From contig CADAPN010000049.1 of the NCBI GenBank assembly GCA_902789835.1, positions 1 through 17,532 of the forward strand: 17,532 bases of DNA, in the 5' to 3' direction. This DNA is from Oscillospiraceae bacterium (GTDB taxonomy: Bacteria > Bacillota_A > Clostridia > Oscillospirales > Oscillospiraceae). Within the stretch, counting starts at the first letter, position 1. Each line of letters starts with the position of its first letter. The notes beneath the pieces were generated by a model. That model was not told the origin of the DNA and ran no database searches. It saw only the letters and a list, made by a program, of their open reading frames with translations. Shown in pieces: positions 1 to 8,249 of this stretch. The translations under genes and the position numbers were made by a program.

Positions 1-2
1 TG

Positions 3-2012
3 GAGGCCTGGATCCTGGCCCTGCCCGGCGTTGACCAGGTGACGGTACATGAGCGCATCTGCGGCGTGACCATTCTCTTTACCGGGGAACAGGACACGCT
101 ATACAGCGCCCTGTCCCGCTTTTCCTATGAGGAAGCGGGGGAAGAGGCGCATGTGCTCAGCCCCCGCAGCCGCGAGATCAACCGGGAGTATAAGGAAAAG
201 CTGGTCTTCCAGGTGCTGCGGCACTATGGGAAAAAGCTGTTTCTCCCCGCCCCGCTGCGCCAGATCATCAATACCGTCAGCGCCGTGCCCCGCCTATGGC
301 TTGCCGCGAAGACGCTTCTGCGGGGCAAGCTGACCGTGGAGGTGCTGGACGGCGTGGCCATCGGCGCCTCACTCCTGACCGGGGACTTCTCCACCGCGGG
401 TTCCGTGCGCTTCCTGCTCTCCCTGGGGGAAACGCTGGACGACTGGACCCACAAGAAATCCGTGGACGATCTGGCCAGAAGCATGTCCCTGCAGGTGGAC
501 AAGGTCTGGCTTTTCACGGAGGACGGCGCACAGGTACTGGTCCCGCTCTCTCAGGTGCAGGCCGGAGACCGGATCGTCGTCCACACCGGCCATGTCCTGC
601 CGCTGGACGGCATCCTGGAGCAGGGGGACGTGATGCTCAACCAGGCCTCCCTCACCGGGGAATCCGTCCCCGTGGCCAAGCGGCCCGGCGCTGCCGTCTA
701 CGCGGGCAGCGTCGTGGAGGAGGGCAGCTGCGTCTTGCGCGTAACCCACTCCGCGGGCGAAAACCGCTATGACCGCATCGTGCGCATGATCGAAGAATCC
801 GAGCGTCTGAAATCCGGTACCGAGGATCGGGCTTACCGTCTGGCGGACAGGCTGGTTCCCTGGTGCCTGGGCGGAAGCGCCCTGACCTGGCTGCTGACCG
901 GCAACACCACACGGGCCGTCTCGGTGCTGATGGTGGACTTCTCCTGCGCGCTGAAGCTCTCCATGCCCCTGAGCGTCCTCTCCGCCATGCGGGAGGCGGG
1001 CCGCCACAAAATCACCGTCAAGGGCGGCAAGTACATGGAGATTTTGAGCAAAGCGGACACCGTGATTTTCGACAAGACCGGCACCCTCACCAACGCCTCT
1101 CCTACGGTGCGCAAGGTCGTGCCCTTTCGGGGGCTGGATGAGCAGGAGATGCTGCGTGTCGCCGCGTGCCTGGAGGAGCATTTTCCCCATTCCGTGGCAA
1201 ACGCCGTGGTGCGAGCCGCTCGGGAGCGGGGGCTGGACCACCGGGAGATGCACAGTGAGGTGGAATATGTGGTGGCCCACGGCATCGCCACCCGCATCGG
1301 CGAGGAGCGGGTCGTCATCGGCAGCCGTCACTTCGTTTTTGAGGACGAGGGCGTCGCTATCCTGTCGGAGGACAGGGACGCGTTTGACGCCCTGGAATCG
1401 GACTGCTCCTGGCTGTACCTCGCCATCGGCGGGGTGCTGGCCGCGGCCATCGGCATCCACGACCCGCTGCGCCCGGAGGCGAAGGAGATCGTCCGCCTCC
1501 TCCACGAGGCCGGGATTCAGAAGGTCGTGATGCTCACCGGAGACAGCCGCAGCACCGCGGCCGCCATTGCGGAGAAGCTGAACATTGACGCCTGGCGCGC
1601 CGAGGTGCTGCCGGAGGACAAGGCGGCCTTTATCCGCGCCGAACAGGAGGCGGGGCGCAAGGTCGTCATGATCGGTGACGGCATCAACGACGCGCCCGCC
1701 CTGTCGCTCTCCGACGTGGGCGTGGCCATCGGCAGCGGGGCCAGCATCGCCCGGGAGGTGGCGGATATCACCATCGCTGCGGAGGATCTGCGGGAACTGG
1801 TGCTGCTGCGGGAGCTCTCCCAGAAACTGATGGGCCGCATCGACCGGAATTACCGCTTTGTCATGGGCTTCAACGGCGCGCTGATCGCCCTGGGATCATT
1901 CGGCGTGCTGCCGCCTGCCACCTCGGCTCTGCTGCACAACAGCTCGACTTTGCTTCTGAGCATGGACTGCATGACGCCGCTGCTGCCGGAGATTCAGGGG
2001 GTTGCAAAATGA
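3..2012 (+). CDS. P1B-type heavy-metal translocating P-type ATPase, 5' end cut by window edge
   Basis: Transports a metal ion across the cytoplasmic membrane at the cost of ATP. The frame is open to the left edge, so the true start lies outside. The GTG at 39 is only the first start codon in the window, and the residues before it (LPGVDQV) continue a ferredoxin-like metal-binding domain. Seen in order: membrane segments near 330-430, the actuator motif LTGES at about 651-665, a membrane pair near 855-1000 containing SCALKLSMP (942-968), the phosphorylation motif DKTGTLT at 1071, an HP-type nucleotide-domain motif near 1180-1195, the hinge GDGINDAP at 1674 and two C-terminal membrane segments. 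The usual CPC/CPH/SPC ion-binding motif is replaced by SCALK, so copper, zinc or cadmium cannot be assigned; manganese, iron or another metal is possible. Its stop overlaps the next start (ATGA), which implies translational coupling. Confidence 0.93.
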   Translation, partial: EAWILALPGVDQVTVHERICGVTILFTGEQDTLYSALSRFSYEEAGEEAHVLSPRSREINREYKEKLVFQVLRHYGKKLFLPAPLRQIINTVSAVPRLWLAAKTLLRGKLTVEVLDGVAIGASLLTGDFSTAGSVRFLLSLGETLDDWTHKKSVDDLARSMSLQVDKVWLFTEDGAQVLVPLSQVQAGDRIVVHTGHVLPLDGILEQGDVMLNQASLTGESVPVAKRPGAAVYAGSVVEEGSCVLRVTHSAGENRYDRIVRMIEESERLKSGTEDRAYRLADRLVPWCLGGSALTWLLTGNTTRAVSVLMVDFSCALKLSMPLSVLSAMREAGRHKITVKGGKYMEILSKADTVIFDKTGTLTNASPTVRKVVPFRGLDEQEMLRVAACLEEHFPHSVANAVVRAARERGLDHREMHSEVEYVVAHGIATRIGEERVVIGSRHFVFEDEGVAILSEDRDAFDALESDCSWLYLAIGGVLAAAIGIHDPLRPEAKEIVRLLHEAGIQKVVMLTGDSRSTAAAIAEKLNIDAWRAEVLPEDKAAFIRAEQEAGRKVVMIGDGINDAPALSLSDVGVAIGSGASIAREVADITIAAEDLRELVLLRELSQKLMGRIDRNYRFVMGFNGALIALGSFGVLPPATSALLHNSSTLLLSMDCMTPLLPEIQGVAK

Positions 2013-2680
2013 AATACGGAATCCTGGGCGGCTTTATCAAGCTCGCCTTTGCCAACACCGCCTTTGCCTATATGGAAAAGGCCTTTCCGGAGATGGACAT
2101 GGGCGACTATAGAAAGCGGGTGCTGAAGGAGTACCGGGCCATCGTGGAGCGGACGCCCGGCATCGGCAGCATGAAGGACAACATGTTCGTCATGACCATG
2201 TACGCCGGGGCTTTCCTGATCGCTCTCTACAAAGAGGCCGGAGGCGCGATGGACGAGGAGAAACTCAAGGGCCTGGTGCGCGCCGCGGCCTGCTGCCCCC
2301 TGATGGTGAAGGCCAAGCAGGGAAAGAGCGCCTTTACGGAGAAGGAAATCGCAGCCCGGACGAGGCAGTCCAAGTGGTCCCGTGATCATATTGAAGAGTA
2401 CCCCATGAACTGGTTCTACTACTTTGAAACTGTGCCGGGAAAAGAGGAATACTTCATCACCCACAAGCAGTGCGGCATCTGCAAGCTCACAAAGCAGGAG
2501 CACTGTGAGGAGATCACCAGGCATCTGTGCATGATGGACTACTACACCTTTGAGATGCAGGGCGCCGTGCTGGACCGGACCAAGACCCTGGGTTACGGCG
2601 ACGACGAGTGCAATTTTCATCTGATGAGCCGGGCCAGAGCCGAGGAGCTGGGCTTCATACCGGGCCCGGACGCGAAATAG
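2009..2680 (+). CDS. ATC hydrolase-family protein, copy 1
   Basis: Member of the L-2-amino-thiazoline-4-carboxylic acid hydrolase-like family. The characterised Pseudomonas enzyme opens a thiazoline ring to give N-carbamoyl-L-cysteine, but most relatives have unknown substrates. The protein has 223 residues. The family signature is in the C-terminal third: C155 and C158, then C174-x2-D177, R190, and C201-N-F203 after a glycine-rich turn. The same pattern recurs in four other proteins of this window. The N-terminal part is helical, with no signal peptide. The start ATG overlaps the stop of the metal ATPase gene by 4 nt, so the two are almost certainly co-translated, and a hairpin follows at 2699-2717. 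Family membership is well supported; the actual reaction is not. Confidence 0.85.
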   Translation: MKYGILGGFIKLAFANTAFAYMEKAFPEMDMGDYRKRVLKEYRAIVERTPGIGSMKDNMFVMTMYAGAFLIALYKEAGGAMDEEKLKGLVRAAACCPLMVKAKQGKSAFTEKEIAARTRQSKWSRDHIEEYPMNWFYYFETVPGKEEYFITHKQCGICKLTKQEHCEEITRHLCMMDYYTFEMQGAVLDRTKTLGYGDDECNFHLMSRARAEELGFIPGPDAK

Positions 2681-2698
2681 GCGCAAAGCTGCGCGGTG

Positions 2699-2717
2699 AA
2701 AAGCCCTAGGGCTTTTT
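2699..2717 (+). terminator. Probable intrinsic terminator after the ATPase/ATC-hydrolase pair
   Basis: An 18-nt perfect palindrome, AAAAGCCCTAGGGCTTTT, followed by one more T. It can fold as a 7-bp stem with a CUAG loop and ends in a U-tract. It lies 19 nt after the stop at 2680 and before the ribosome site of the next gene. The GC core is short, so termination may be leaky, and the A-tract on the other side would allow bidirectional use. Confidence 0.6.
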
Positions 2718-2771
2718 GCCCTCCTACCATCCTTATGAAAACCTGTGATCTTTTCTTGGGAGGAGAAGAAC

Positions 2772-3269
2772 ATGCTTTTAACTCTGTTTCTTGCGATCGT
2801 ATTCTGCGCGGCGATGGCTTTGATACTGATATCCTGCGTGGCGTTTATTCAGGACAATAAGTTTTTCTCCTCGGCCCCGAAGGAAACGAAAGACGTGCTG
2901 ATCCAGAGAGAGCAGGAGCTCTTTTATGGAGCAAGGGCGATCGGATGGACGCTGTTTATCATCAGTACGCTGATGATCCTCGGTGTAGGCGTGATCGCCG
3001 TCTGGGACGGTATGCGAAGCGGCTTCACGTTTGGACAGTTCTTTTTGCGTTTTGTGCTGATCCTTACCGTTTACAAGATCTGCGACATGGCGCTTATCGA
3101 CAACTTCCTGCTTTTGAAATTCCACTTCTTCCAGCATTATTACCCCGAGGCGGCCGATGTGATGGAGGGAAGAAAGTACGGCTTTAACATCAGAAGTCAG
3201 CTGCTGAAGCTGTTTGTGATCTTTCCCGCGGTGTCCGCGCTGGCGGCCTGGATCTGCACCCGGTTCTGA
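2772..3269 (+). CDS. Small four-helix membrane protein of unknown function
   Basis: 165 residues with predicted membrane segments at about 3-24, 57-79, 89-107 and 144-163. A charged loop at 26-54 is rich in Lys and Glu. ATG 2772 is chosen because GGGAGGAG lies just upstream; an in-frame GTG at 2745 would place that ribosome site inside the gene. Residues 105-110 read DMALID. The membrane protein at 4841-5335 has DRFLID at the same positions and the same four-segment layout, so the two are probably paralogues. It opens the second gene run after the hairpin at 2699-2717, and a hydrolase gene follows 64 nt downstream. I do not recognise a named family. Confidence 0.8.
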   Translation: MLLTLFLAIVFCAAMALILISCVAFIQDNKFFSSAPKETKDVLIQREQELFYGARAIGWTLFIISTLMILGVGVIAVWDGMRSGFTFGQFFLRFVLILTVYKICDMALIDNFLLLKFHFFQHYYPEAADVMEGRKYGFNIRSQLLKLFVIFPAVSALAAWICTRF

Positions 3270-3333
3270 TCCCGCGGGAAGGCTTGTGGCACGGATTCGA
3301 TGAGGCGGCAAAAAGCAGAGGAGTATCTTTCCC

Positions 3334-4128
3334 ATGAAATATTTTGAATTTGGCCGGGAAAACGAGGAATTGATGGTGCTTCTCCACGGCGGCGGGACCA
3401 GCTATCTCGGCGTCCTTCCCACCGCGAAGAAGATTGCGGAGAAATATCACGTGATCCTGGTTGCCTATGACGGCTTCAACCCCTCCGAGCCGGAGACGGA
3501 GTTTCGCTCCGTGGCCTGGGAGGCCAGGGGGCTGGAGGACTACATTATCGCAAACTACGGCGGCAGGGTGGATATCCTCTACGGGCTCTCCTATGGCTGC
3601 CGGACGCTGATGCAGGTGCTGGAGGACGACCGCCTGCAGATCACCACGACCATAGCCGACGGCATGTCACTGCGTGACTACCCGGATATCAAAAGCAAGG
3701 CATTGAAAGAGCTGTATCTGCTTTTCTTTACCGGGACCTTCTTTGTTGTCATGTGCCGGGCGGGAAAGCTGCGCAAGCGCTTTCTGGCAAAGATTACAGG
3801 CCGCAGCATAGAGGAGGCCGACAGAATCCTCTACACCAAAGCCAGCTGGCGAAGCTGGAAGAACCAGGACAAGTGCCTGATCGGAAAGAAAACAGACTAC
3901 AGCGCCTTCGCCCATACGGATATGCACATCTGGTACGGGATCAAGGGAACCGTGGACAAAAAGCTTTCGGGCAACCTGGATGAACTGAAAGCAAAGAGCT
4001 ATCCCTTCACCTGCGGGGTCTTTGAAGATATGGGCCACGGCGGCCTGGTGGGCGAGAACACGGAGCGATTCATCGAAGAGGTGGACAAGGCCCACCGACA
4101 CGCCAGACAGAAGGAGGAAAAAACATGA
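3334..4128 (+). CDS. Alpha/beta-hydrolase fold protein, copy 1
   Basis: 264 residues with an alpha/beta-hydrolase layout. An N-terminal strand runs into an HGGG oxyanion-type segment (residues 18-21). The nucleophile elbow is GLSYG with Ser86, and a late His235 lies in DMGHGG, the expected place for the catalytic histidine. The acid residue is not assigned with confidence. A hydrophobic stretch at 125-141 may form a lid or contact the membrane. There is no signal peptide, so it is probably cytoplasmic. GAGGAG precedes ATG 3334. The stop overlaps the next start (ATGA at 4125), joining it to the membrane protein genes downstream. It is the most divergent of the four hydrolase copies here. The substrate is unknown; an esterase, amidase or thioesterase are all possible. 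Confidence 0.85.
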   Translation: MKYFEFGRENEELMVLLHGGGTSYLGVLPTAKKIAEKYHVILVAYDGFNPSEPETEFRSVAWEARGLEDYIIANYGGRVDILYGLSYGCRTLMQVLEDDRLQITTTIADGMSLRDYPDIKSKALKELYLLFFTGTFFVVMCRAGKLRKRFLAKITGRSIEEADRILYTKASWRSWKNQDKCLIGKKTDYSAFAHTDMHIWYGIKGTVDKKLSGNLDELKAKSYPFTCGVFEDMGHGGLVGENTERFIEEVDKAHRHARQKEEKT

Positions 4129-4844
4129 CATCCCAGGAACGGGAAAAGATCACAAAGCGGATGCTGTGGATCATCCCTGCCATGATCCTGTGCATAATCG
4201 GCGACTACTGCATGGGCCTTGAGCCGAAGAACAGCACGGCTGTTTCTTTTATGATCTCAACAGGCTGGCTCACAATCGCGGACTGGCGGATCGCTCTTTC
4301 TAATATCGGCGGGCTGATCGGAACCGCGCTGTACATGGTCGCCGCGCTGGCTTTTGTGCGGTATTTGAACGAAAAGCTGGCCCGGTGCGGCGACAAGTGG
4401 AGCCGCCGTTTCCTAAAGCTGTATATCGCGGGGCTCTACTGGGGATGCATGGTTTTTATCTATTTCCACTTGGCCTGCGGAACGCTGATCCACAACTACA
4501 ACGTCATCTATGAAGCCGCGCAGGGCGATACGGCAAGAGCTGTGGCAGCTTGGAACCGATCTTACACAGTGCAGGCAGTCCCGTACTGGGTATCGTTTGT
4601 CGTGCTGGGGATCACCTCCACAGGTGGATGGATCGCCATTATTCTAAGGGGCGTGCTGCCGCTGAAAAAGCTTTGGGTGCTGGCGGCCCCGCTGCTGATC
4701 GCCGGGATCGGATTCCTGCTGGAGTGGATCCTCCCGCTGCCCTTCAACGGCTTCGCGTCAGGCTTTGAGAGCTTTGGCTGGATTGTGATGTTCCTCGGCG
4801 GCATACAAGCGATCAAGAAAGACGAAAGGACGGACAACAGGTGA
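4125..4844 (+). CDS. Six-segment integral membrane protein of unknown function
   Basis: 239 residues with about six hydrophobic segments, near 14-31, 55-80, 96-121, 152-178, 183-206 and 213-230. The N-terminus and C-terminus are charged and probably cytoplasmic. A GDYCMG sequence ends the first segment. There is no transporter signature such as an ATP site. The start overlaps the upstream alpha/beta-hydrolase stop by 4 nt and the stop overlaps the next gene's GTG start by 4 nt, so three genes are translationally chained. The overall shape recalls DUF6796-type polytopic proteins, but I am not sure of that. A role as a permease or membrane anchor for the hydrolases is only a guess. Confidence 0.82.
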   Translation: MTSQEREKITKRMLWIIPAMILCIIGDYCMGLEPKNSTAVSFMISTGWLTIADWRIALSNIGGLIGTALYMVAALAFVRYLNEKLARCGDKWSRRFLKLYIAGLYWGCMVFIYFHLACGTLIHNYNVIYEAAQGDTARAVAAWNRSYTVQAVPYWVSFVVLGITSTGGWIAIILRGVLPLKKLWVLAAPLLIAGIGFLLEWILPLPFNGFASGFESFGWIVMFLGGIQAIKKDERTDNR

Positions 4845-5335
4845 CTGCACTTAAACTCATCGCGGAAGGCCTCGGGCTGGGTTTTCTGCTCTACCTTGTC
4901 TGCGCCATCGGCATCCGAAACGGCGCCGTCGGCATGGTGCACCTGTATGATCCAAAAGTGCAGGAGCGGGTCGTCAAGCTGGGCCTGACCACCATGGAGG
5001 AGATCCGGAAGCGGAGCGTGCGCTTTAAAAGTCTGTGCCTTCCGGGCTATCTGATCTATGTACTTCTTTGCGTATATGCCCTGAACGGTGCGCGGGGTTT
5101 CTGGCCTGGTTTCTGGCAGGCCTTCGTGATCCTGTCCATCATGAATCTGATCGATCGCTTTTTGATCGACGAGTATTGGGTCGGTCATACCAAGGCTTGG
5201 ATCATCCCGGGCACGGAGGATTTACGGCCGTATATCACGGCGAAGGACAAGCAGCGGAAATGGATCATGGGAACCGTGGGCATGGCGCTTATTGCCGCCG
5301 TCCTCTCTGGGATCATGGCCCTGATCCTGAAATGA
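4841..5335 (+). CDS. Small four-helix membrane protein, likely paralogue of the protein at 2772-3269
   Basis: 164 residues with predicted membrane segments at about 7-27, 65-82, 90-107 and 142-163. It starts at GTG 4841, overlapping the preceding stop (GTGA). The DRFLID sequence at 105-110 aligns with DMALID at 105-110 of the 2772-3269 protein. Both continue with an aromatic stretch, then a proline-containing soluble loop, then the last membrane segment. Here the loop reads IPGTEDLRPY. The name of the family is not known to me. It lies 13 nt before the frame-disrupted alpha/beta hydrolase, whose ribosome site (GAGGA) overlaps this gene's end. Confidence 0.82.
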   Translation: MTALKLIAEGLGLGFLLYLVCAIGIRNGAVGMVHLYDPKVQERVVKLGLTTMEEIRKRSVRFKSLCLPGYLIYVLLCVYALNGARGFWPGFWQAFVILSIMNLIDRFLIDEYWVGHTKAWIIPGTEDLRPYITAKDKQRKWIMGTVGMALIAAVLSGIMALILK

Positions 5336-5348
5336 GGAGGATAGTACG

Positions 5349-6087
5349 ATGCAATTTGTTGAAATGGGAAATCTGTCCGGAAAGGCTCTGATGCTGCTGC
5401 CGGGGACGGCCTGCGACTATCAGACGAATTTCGCTGCAGTGCTGGATCGTCTGGGCGAGAATTACCATCTGATATGCGTCAACTACGACGGCTTTGACGG
5501 CAGCAAAACCATTTTTCCGGATATGATCACGGTCACGGAGAAGATCGAAAAGTACATCAAAGAAAAACACGGCGGCCGCCTGGACGGGGCGATCGGCTCC
5601 TCTCTGGGCAGCAGCTTCGTAGGCCAGCTGATCCAGCGGGAGAACATCCACATCGACCATGGCATTTTCGGCAGCCCGGATCTGGACCAGAGCGGAAAGT
5701 TCAGCGCCTGGCTGCAGTCGAAGCTCGTTGTGCCGCTGCTGACCAGTTTCACCAAGAGTGAGAAAAAGATGGCAAAAACCCGGGATAAGCTCAAGAGCTT
5801 TTTTGAAATGAACGACGAGACGGCGGATCGCTTTCTGGGCTGCTTTTCCAAGTTCAGCCCGGAGTCCATCAAAAACGAATATTACACGGACCTGCTCACC
5901 TGGCTCAAGGACGATATCCACGTGGAGGGCACGAGAAAAGTACCTGAAGCGTTATAAAAAACATTTCCGAGATCCGGAGATCCGGGAATTTGACATGCAG
6001 CATGAGCAATGGCTCTTCGGCGGGGAGCAGTATACCGCGCCGGTGCTACAAGCGATCGACGAGTTTATGGAACTTGCGGAAAAATGA
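5349..6087 (+). pseudogene. Alpha/beta-hydrolase, copy 2, reading frame disrupted near its 3' end
   Basis: The first frame (5349-5957, 202 residues) carries a hydrolase core with YDGFDGS and the nucleophile elbow GSSLG (Ser85). It then runs off into a short, unrelated tail. A second frame, open from about 5938 to the stop at 6087, gives the missing C-terminus, starting KYLKRYKKHF. It includes DMQHEQWLFG, where the catalytic His is expected by comparison with the other copies. Switching frame near 5930 restores most of the protein. The junction also lacks roughly the strand seen in sister copies as IHYWYAEKE, so a small deletion is more likely than a single base error. The gene follows 4841-5335 directly and has a GAGGA ribosome site. 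It could be a recent pseudogene, a programmed shift or an assembly error. Confidence 0.75.
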
Positions 6088-6184
6088 TGCCGAAAGAGCA
6101 AGCGGAGCCGGGAGGACACCCTCACGTTTCTGCGGCTTCGTGAAAGAAGCTTCATTTCATAAACGGTGAAGAGGGGCACATTGT

Positions 6185-6934
6185 ATGAAAATTAATGAAT
6201 ATGGCGGGGAAAACCCGGAGCGTATCCTGCTGATCCATCCGTCACTGGTGACCTGGGACTACTTTGAAAACGTCATTCCGCTTTTGGAAAAGGACTATCA
6301 CCTGCTGATCCCCGTGCTCCCGGGATATGACTTGGAGGATGGCTCCGAGTTCAGCTCGGTGGAAAAGGTTGCCTCGCAGCTGGCGGATGACCTTCTGAAT
6401 AAAGGAATTAGTGAAGTAAAAACGATTTACGGCTGCTCCATGGGCGGAAGCATCGCGCTTCGGATGGCAGCAGACGGAAAGCTCAAAGCGCAGCACTACG
6501 TTATGGACGGTGGAATCACACCCTATCAGCTGCCATGGATCCTGACCCGGTTGATCGCGCTGCGCGATTTCGGCATGATGGCGCTTGGAAAACTGGGCGG
6601 GGAAAAAATGATCGTCAGGGCTTTCAGCTCCTCACAATACAGCGAGGAGGATTTGAAGTACGTGGCCAACATGTTCCGCCATTGCACGTACAAGACGCTC
6701 TGGAACACCTTCGATTCCTGCAACAACTATCAAATGCCGAAGAACCTCATGCGGTTTCCAGGCAAGATTCATTACTGGTATGCGGAAAAAGAACGCAAGG
6801 CCAGAGACTGGGATCTGAAATATATGAAGAAGTTTGTTCCGGATACAGTTTTCAAAAGCTTTGCGGGGATGGATCACGGAGATATGGCGCTGTTTTATCC
6901 GGAGCAGATGGCAAAAGAGCTCTCCCGGCTGTGA
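6185..6934 (+). CDS. Alpha/beta-hydrolase fold protein, copy 3
   Basis: 249 residues and complete. The oxyanion-side segment is LLIHPS, the nucleophile elbow is GCSMGG with Ser85, and the late His231 lies in GMDHGDM. The acid residue is uncertain. A stretch WNTFDSCNNYQMPK at about 173-186 closely matches WNIFWSANNYEVPK in the hydrolase at 9762-10535, marking these two as close paralogues. There is no signal peptide. GAGGGG lies a few bases before ATG 6185. About 97 nt separate it from the end of the disrupted copy, and no convincing promoter is seen in that gap. It is followed 45 nt later by an ATC-hydrolase-family gene. The substrate is unknown. Confidence 0.87.
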   Translation: MKINEYGGENPERILLIHPSLVTWDYFENVIPLLEKDYHLLIPVLPGYDLEDGSEFSSVEKVASQLADDLLNKGISEVKTIYGCSMGGSIALRMAADGKLKAQHYVMDGGITPYQLPWILTRLIALRDFGMMALGKLGGEKMIVRAFSSSQYSEEDLKYVANMFRHCTYKTLWNTFDSCNNYQMPKNLMRFPGKIHYWYAEKERKARDWDLKYMKKFVPDTVFKSFAGMDHGDMALFYPEQMAKELSRL

Positions 6935-6979
6935 TCTTTGCTCTTTCATGGCAACTGGGCACAGGAAAGGAAATGGAAT

Positions 6980-7579
6980 ATGAATCCGCTGAACAGAGAA
7001 TGGTTTTTCAGAGGCTTTCACAGGAGTCTTACATACTCACTTGGCAAAGACGAGGCCGATGGGATCTGGGAGGATGCCGGAAAGGAATTACACCGCATTC
7101 TCTCTTCGCGGCCGGAACTGAAACGGCACAAGGGAGCGATGGCGCTCCCGGCTGTGGCGCTGTACCGCGTGCTGACCGTCTGGGGAGAAGACGCCGAGTG
7201 GTTACTGAACGCCTACGGCGAGGACGTGGGAAAGCGTTTCGCCCGGAGTATCCACGCGATCACCAGTCTGCCCGGCGTCGACCGTTTGGTATGGCGTCAT
7301 GTGGGCGCCGTCACGGAAAAGGCCAGCAGCGAGAAACTGGGCTATCGGAGAGAACTGGTATCCGAGCCTCCGGATATGTACGGGGTAGATATCCTCTCCT
7401 GCCCTTTCCATGAGCTGGCCAAAGAGCTGGGCGAGGAAAAGGCCGTATTGTGCATCTGTCATATGGACAAGGAGTATTCCCGGGGCTTTCGGCATATCCG
7501 CTATGACCGCAATTCGGCGGTCTCGGAAGGGGCCGACGCCTGCGAGTACCGGCTGCGGTTCGATCCTGAGAAAGAGTGA
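6980..7579 (+). CDS. ATC hydrolase-family protein, copy 2
   Basis: 199 residues. ATG 6980 is preferred over the upstream in-frame TTG at 6938 because GGAAAGGAAA stands just before it and the extension resembles no relative. The family signature is C141-P-F, C160-x2-D163, R177 and C188-E-Y190, with the same spacing as the next gene. This copy is shorter at the N-terminus than copy 1 and lacks the second Cys of the first pair (His144 stands in the corresponding place). Known relatives act on a thiazoline carboxylate, but specificity here is unknown. It lies between an alpha/beta hydrolase and another family member, with 11 nt to the next start. Confidence 0.8.
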   Translation: MNPLNREWFFRGFHRSLTYSLGKDEADGIWEDAGKELHRILSSRPELKRHKGAMALPAVALYRVLTVWGEDAEWLLNAYGEDVGKRFARSIHAITSLPGVDRLVWRHVGAVTEKASSEKLGYRRELVSEPPDMYGVDILSCPFHELAKELGEEKAVLCICHMDKEYSRGFRHIRYDRNSAVSEGADACEYRLRFDPEKE

Positions 7580-7590
7580 GGAAAGACTCT

Positions 7591-8226
7591 ATGAGATACG
7601 TCGGAATCTACTGGTCGCTGTTTGCGCCGATGATCAAGAAGAGCATTCGGACAAGATTTGACACCGCTCTGGCGGAGCGGTCGATCCGGGAGGGCAAGAA
7701 GGAATACAAAAGGCTTCTGTCCCGGGCGGATGAACTCGGCCCCGGCAATCCCATGGCGATGAACGCGTACTTTGCTTACGTGTTCGCCGCGGCCTGGCTG
7801 GGAAGCGGCCGAACGATCACGCCGGAGGAGATGGCGCTTGTCATGACGGACGTTCTGGAATCGAAGCTTCTTCGGACCGTGTTCGGCATGACCGACCTGA
7901 ACAGGCAGCCGAAGAAATGGTACCGGGATATGAAGAAGTATGAGGCCTGGTTTGAAAAGCACGGAAAAGACTATCCGGTCAACTGGAACATTCATTTCGA
8001 CGGATCCCGGCACAGAGATGGGAGCTTTTATTACTTTACGCGCTGCCCGATCTGCGAATTCTGCCGGCGGGAGGGGATCGCGGAGCTCATGCCCGCCCTC
8101 TGCTCCACGGATGAGGTCATGTTCCGCCTGCAGCACGGCAGGCTCTTCCGGGAACACACGATCGCAAACGGAGACGGCGTCTGCGACTACTGGATCGTCG
8201 GGGATCAGGTAATAGATGCTAAATGA
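7591..8226 (+). CDS. ATC hydrolase-family protein, copy 3
   Basis: 211 residues. ATG 7591 is preferred over GTG 7576, since GAGGAAAG falls at the right distance before the ATG. The signature is clear: C142-P-I-C145, C161-x2-D164, R177 and C188-D-Y190, the last being the usual end of the family motif. A hydrophobic stretch at about 57-71 is probably a buried helix. It follows copy 2 by 11 nt, so they are in one transcript. It precedes a 48-residue membrane peptide and a strong terminator. Family assignment is firm, reaction unproven. Confidence 0.86.
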   Translation: MRYVGIYWSLFAPMIKKSIRTRFDTALAERSIREGKKEYKRLLSRADELGPGNPMAMNAYFAYVFAAAWLGSGRTITPEEMALVMTDVLESKLLRTVFGMTDLNRQPKKWYRDMKKYEAWFEKHGKDYPVNWNIHFDGSRHRDGSFYYFTRCPICEFCRREGIAELMPALCSTDEVMFRLQHGRLFREHTIANGDGVCDYWIVGDQVIDAK

Positions 8227-8249
8227 GAGAATAAAAGAACAATCAGACC

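Noticed and set aside
39..41. GTG at 39 as the true start of the metal ATPase
   Set aside because: The frame is open to the window edge and the residues before it continue the metal-binding domain.
369..1505. Long antisense open frame within the metal ATPase gene
   Set aside because: Low-complexity His/Gly/Asp-rich translation typical of a mirror frame in GC-rich DNA; the sense strand encodes an unmistakable P-type ATPase.
2681..2694. Small inverted repeat GCGC-N6-GCGC after the ATC-hydrolase copy 1 stop
   Set aside because: Only 4 bp of stem and no T-run; the hairpin at 2699-2717 explains termination better.
6138..6166. Repeats of GAAGCTTC type before the hydrolase at 6185
   Set aside because: Short, A/T-flanked stem without a T-run or promoter boxes; no supported role.
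6535..7413. 292-codon + strand frame spanning the end of a hydrolase and an ATC-family gene
   Set aside because: It covers two well-supported genes in another frame and has Arg/Gly-rich composition.
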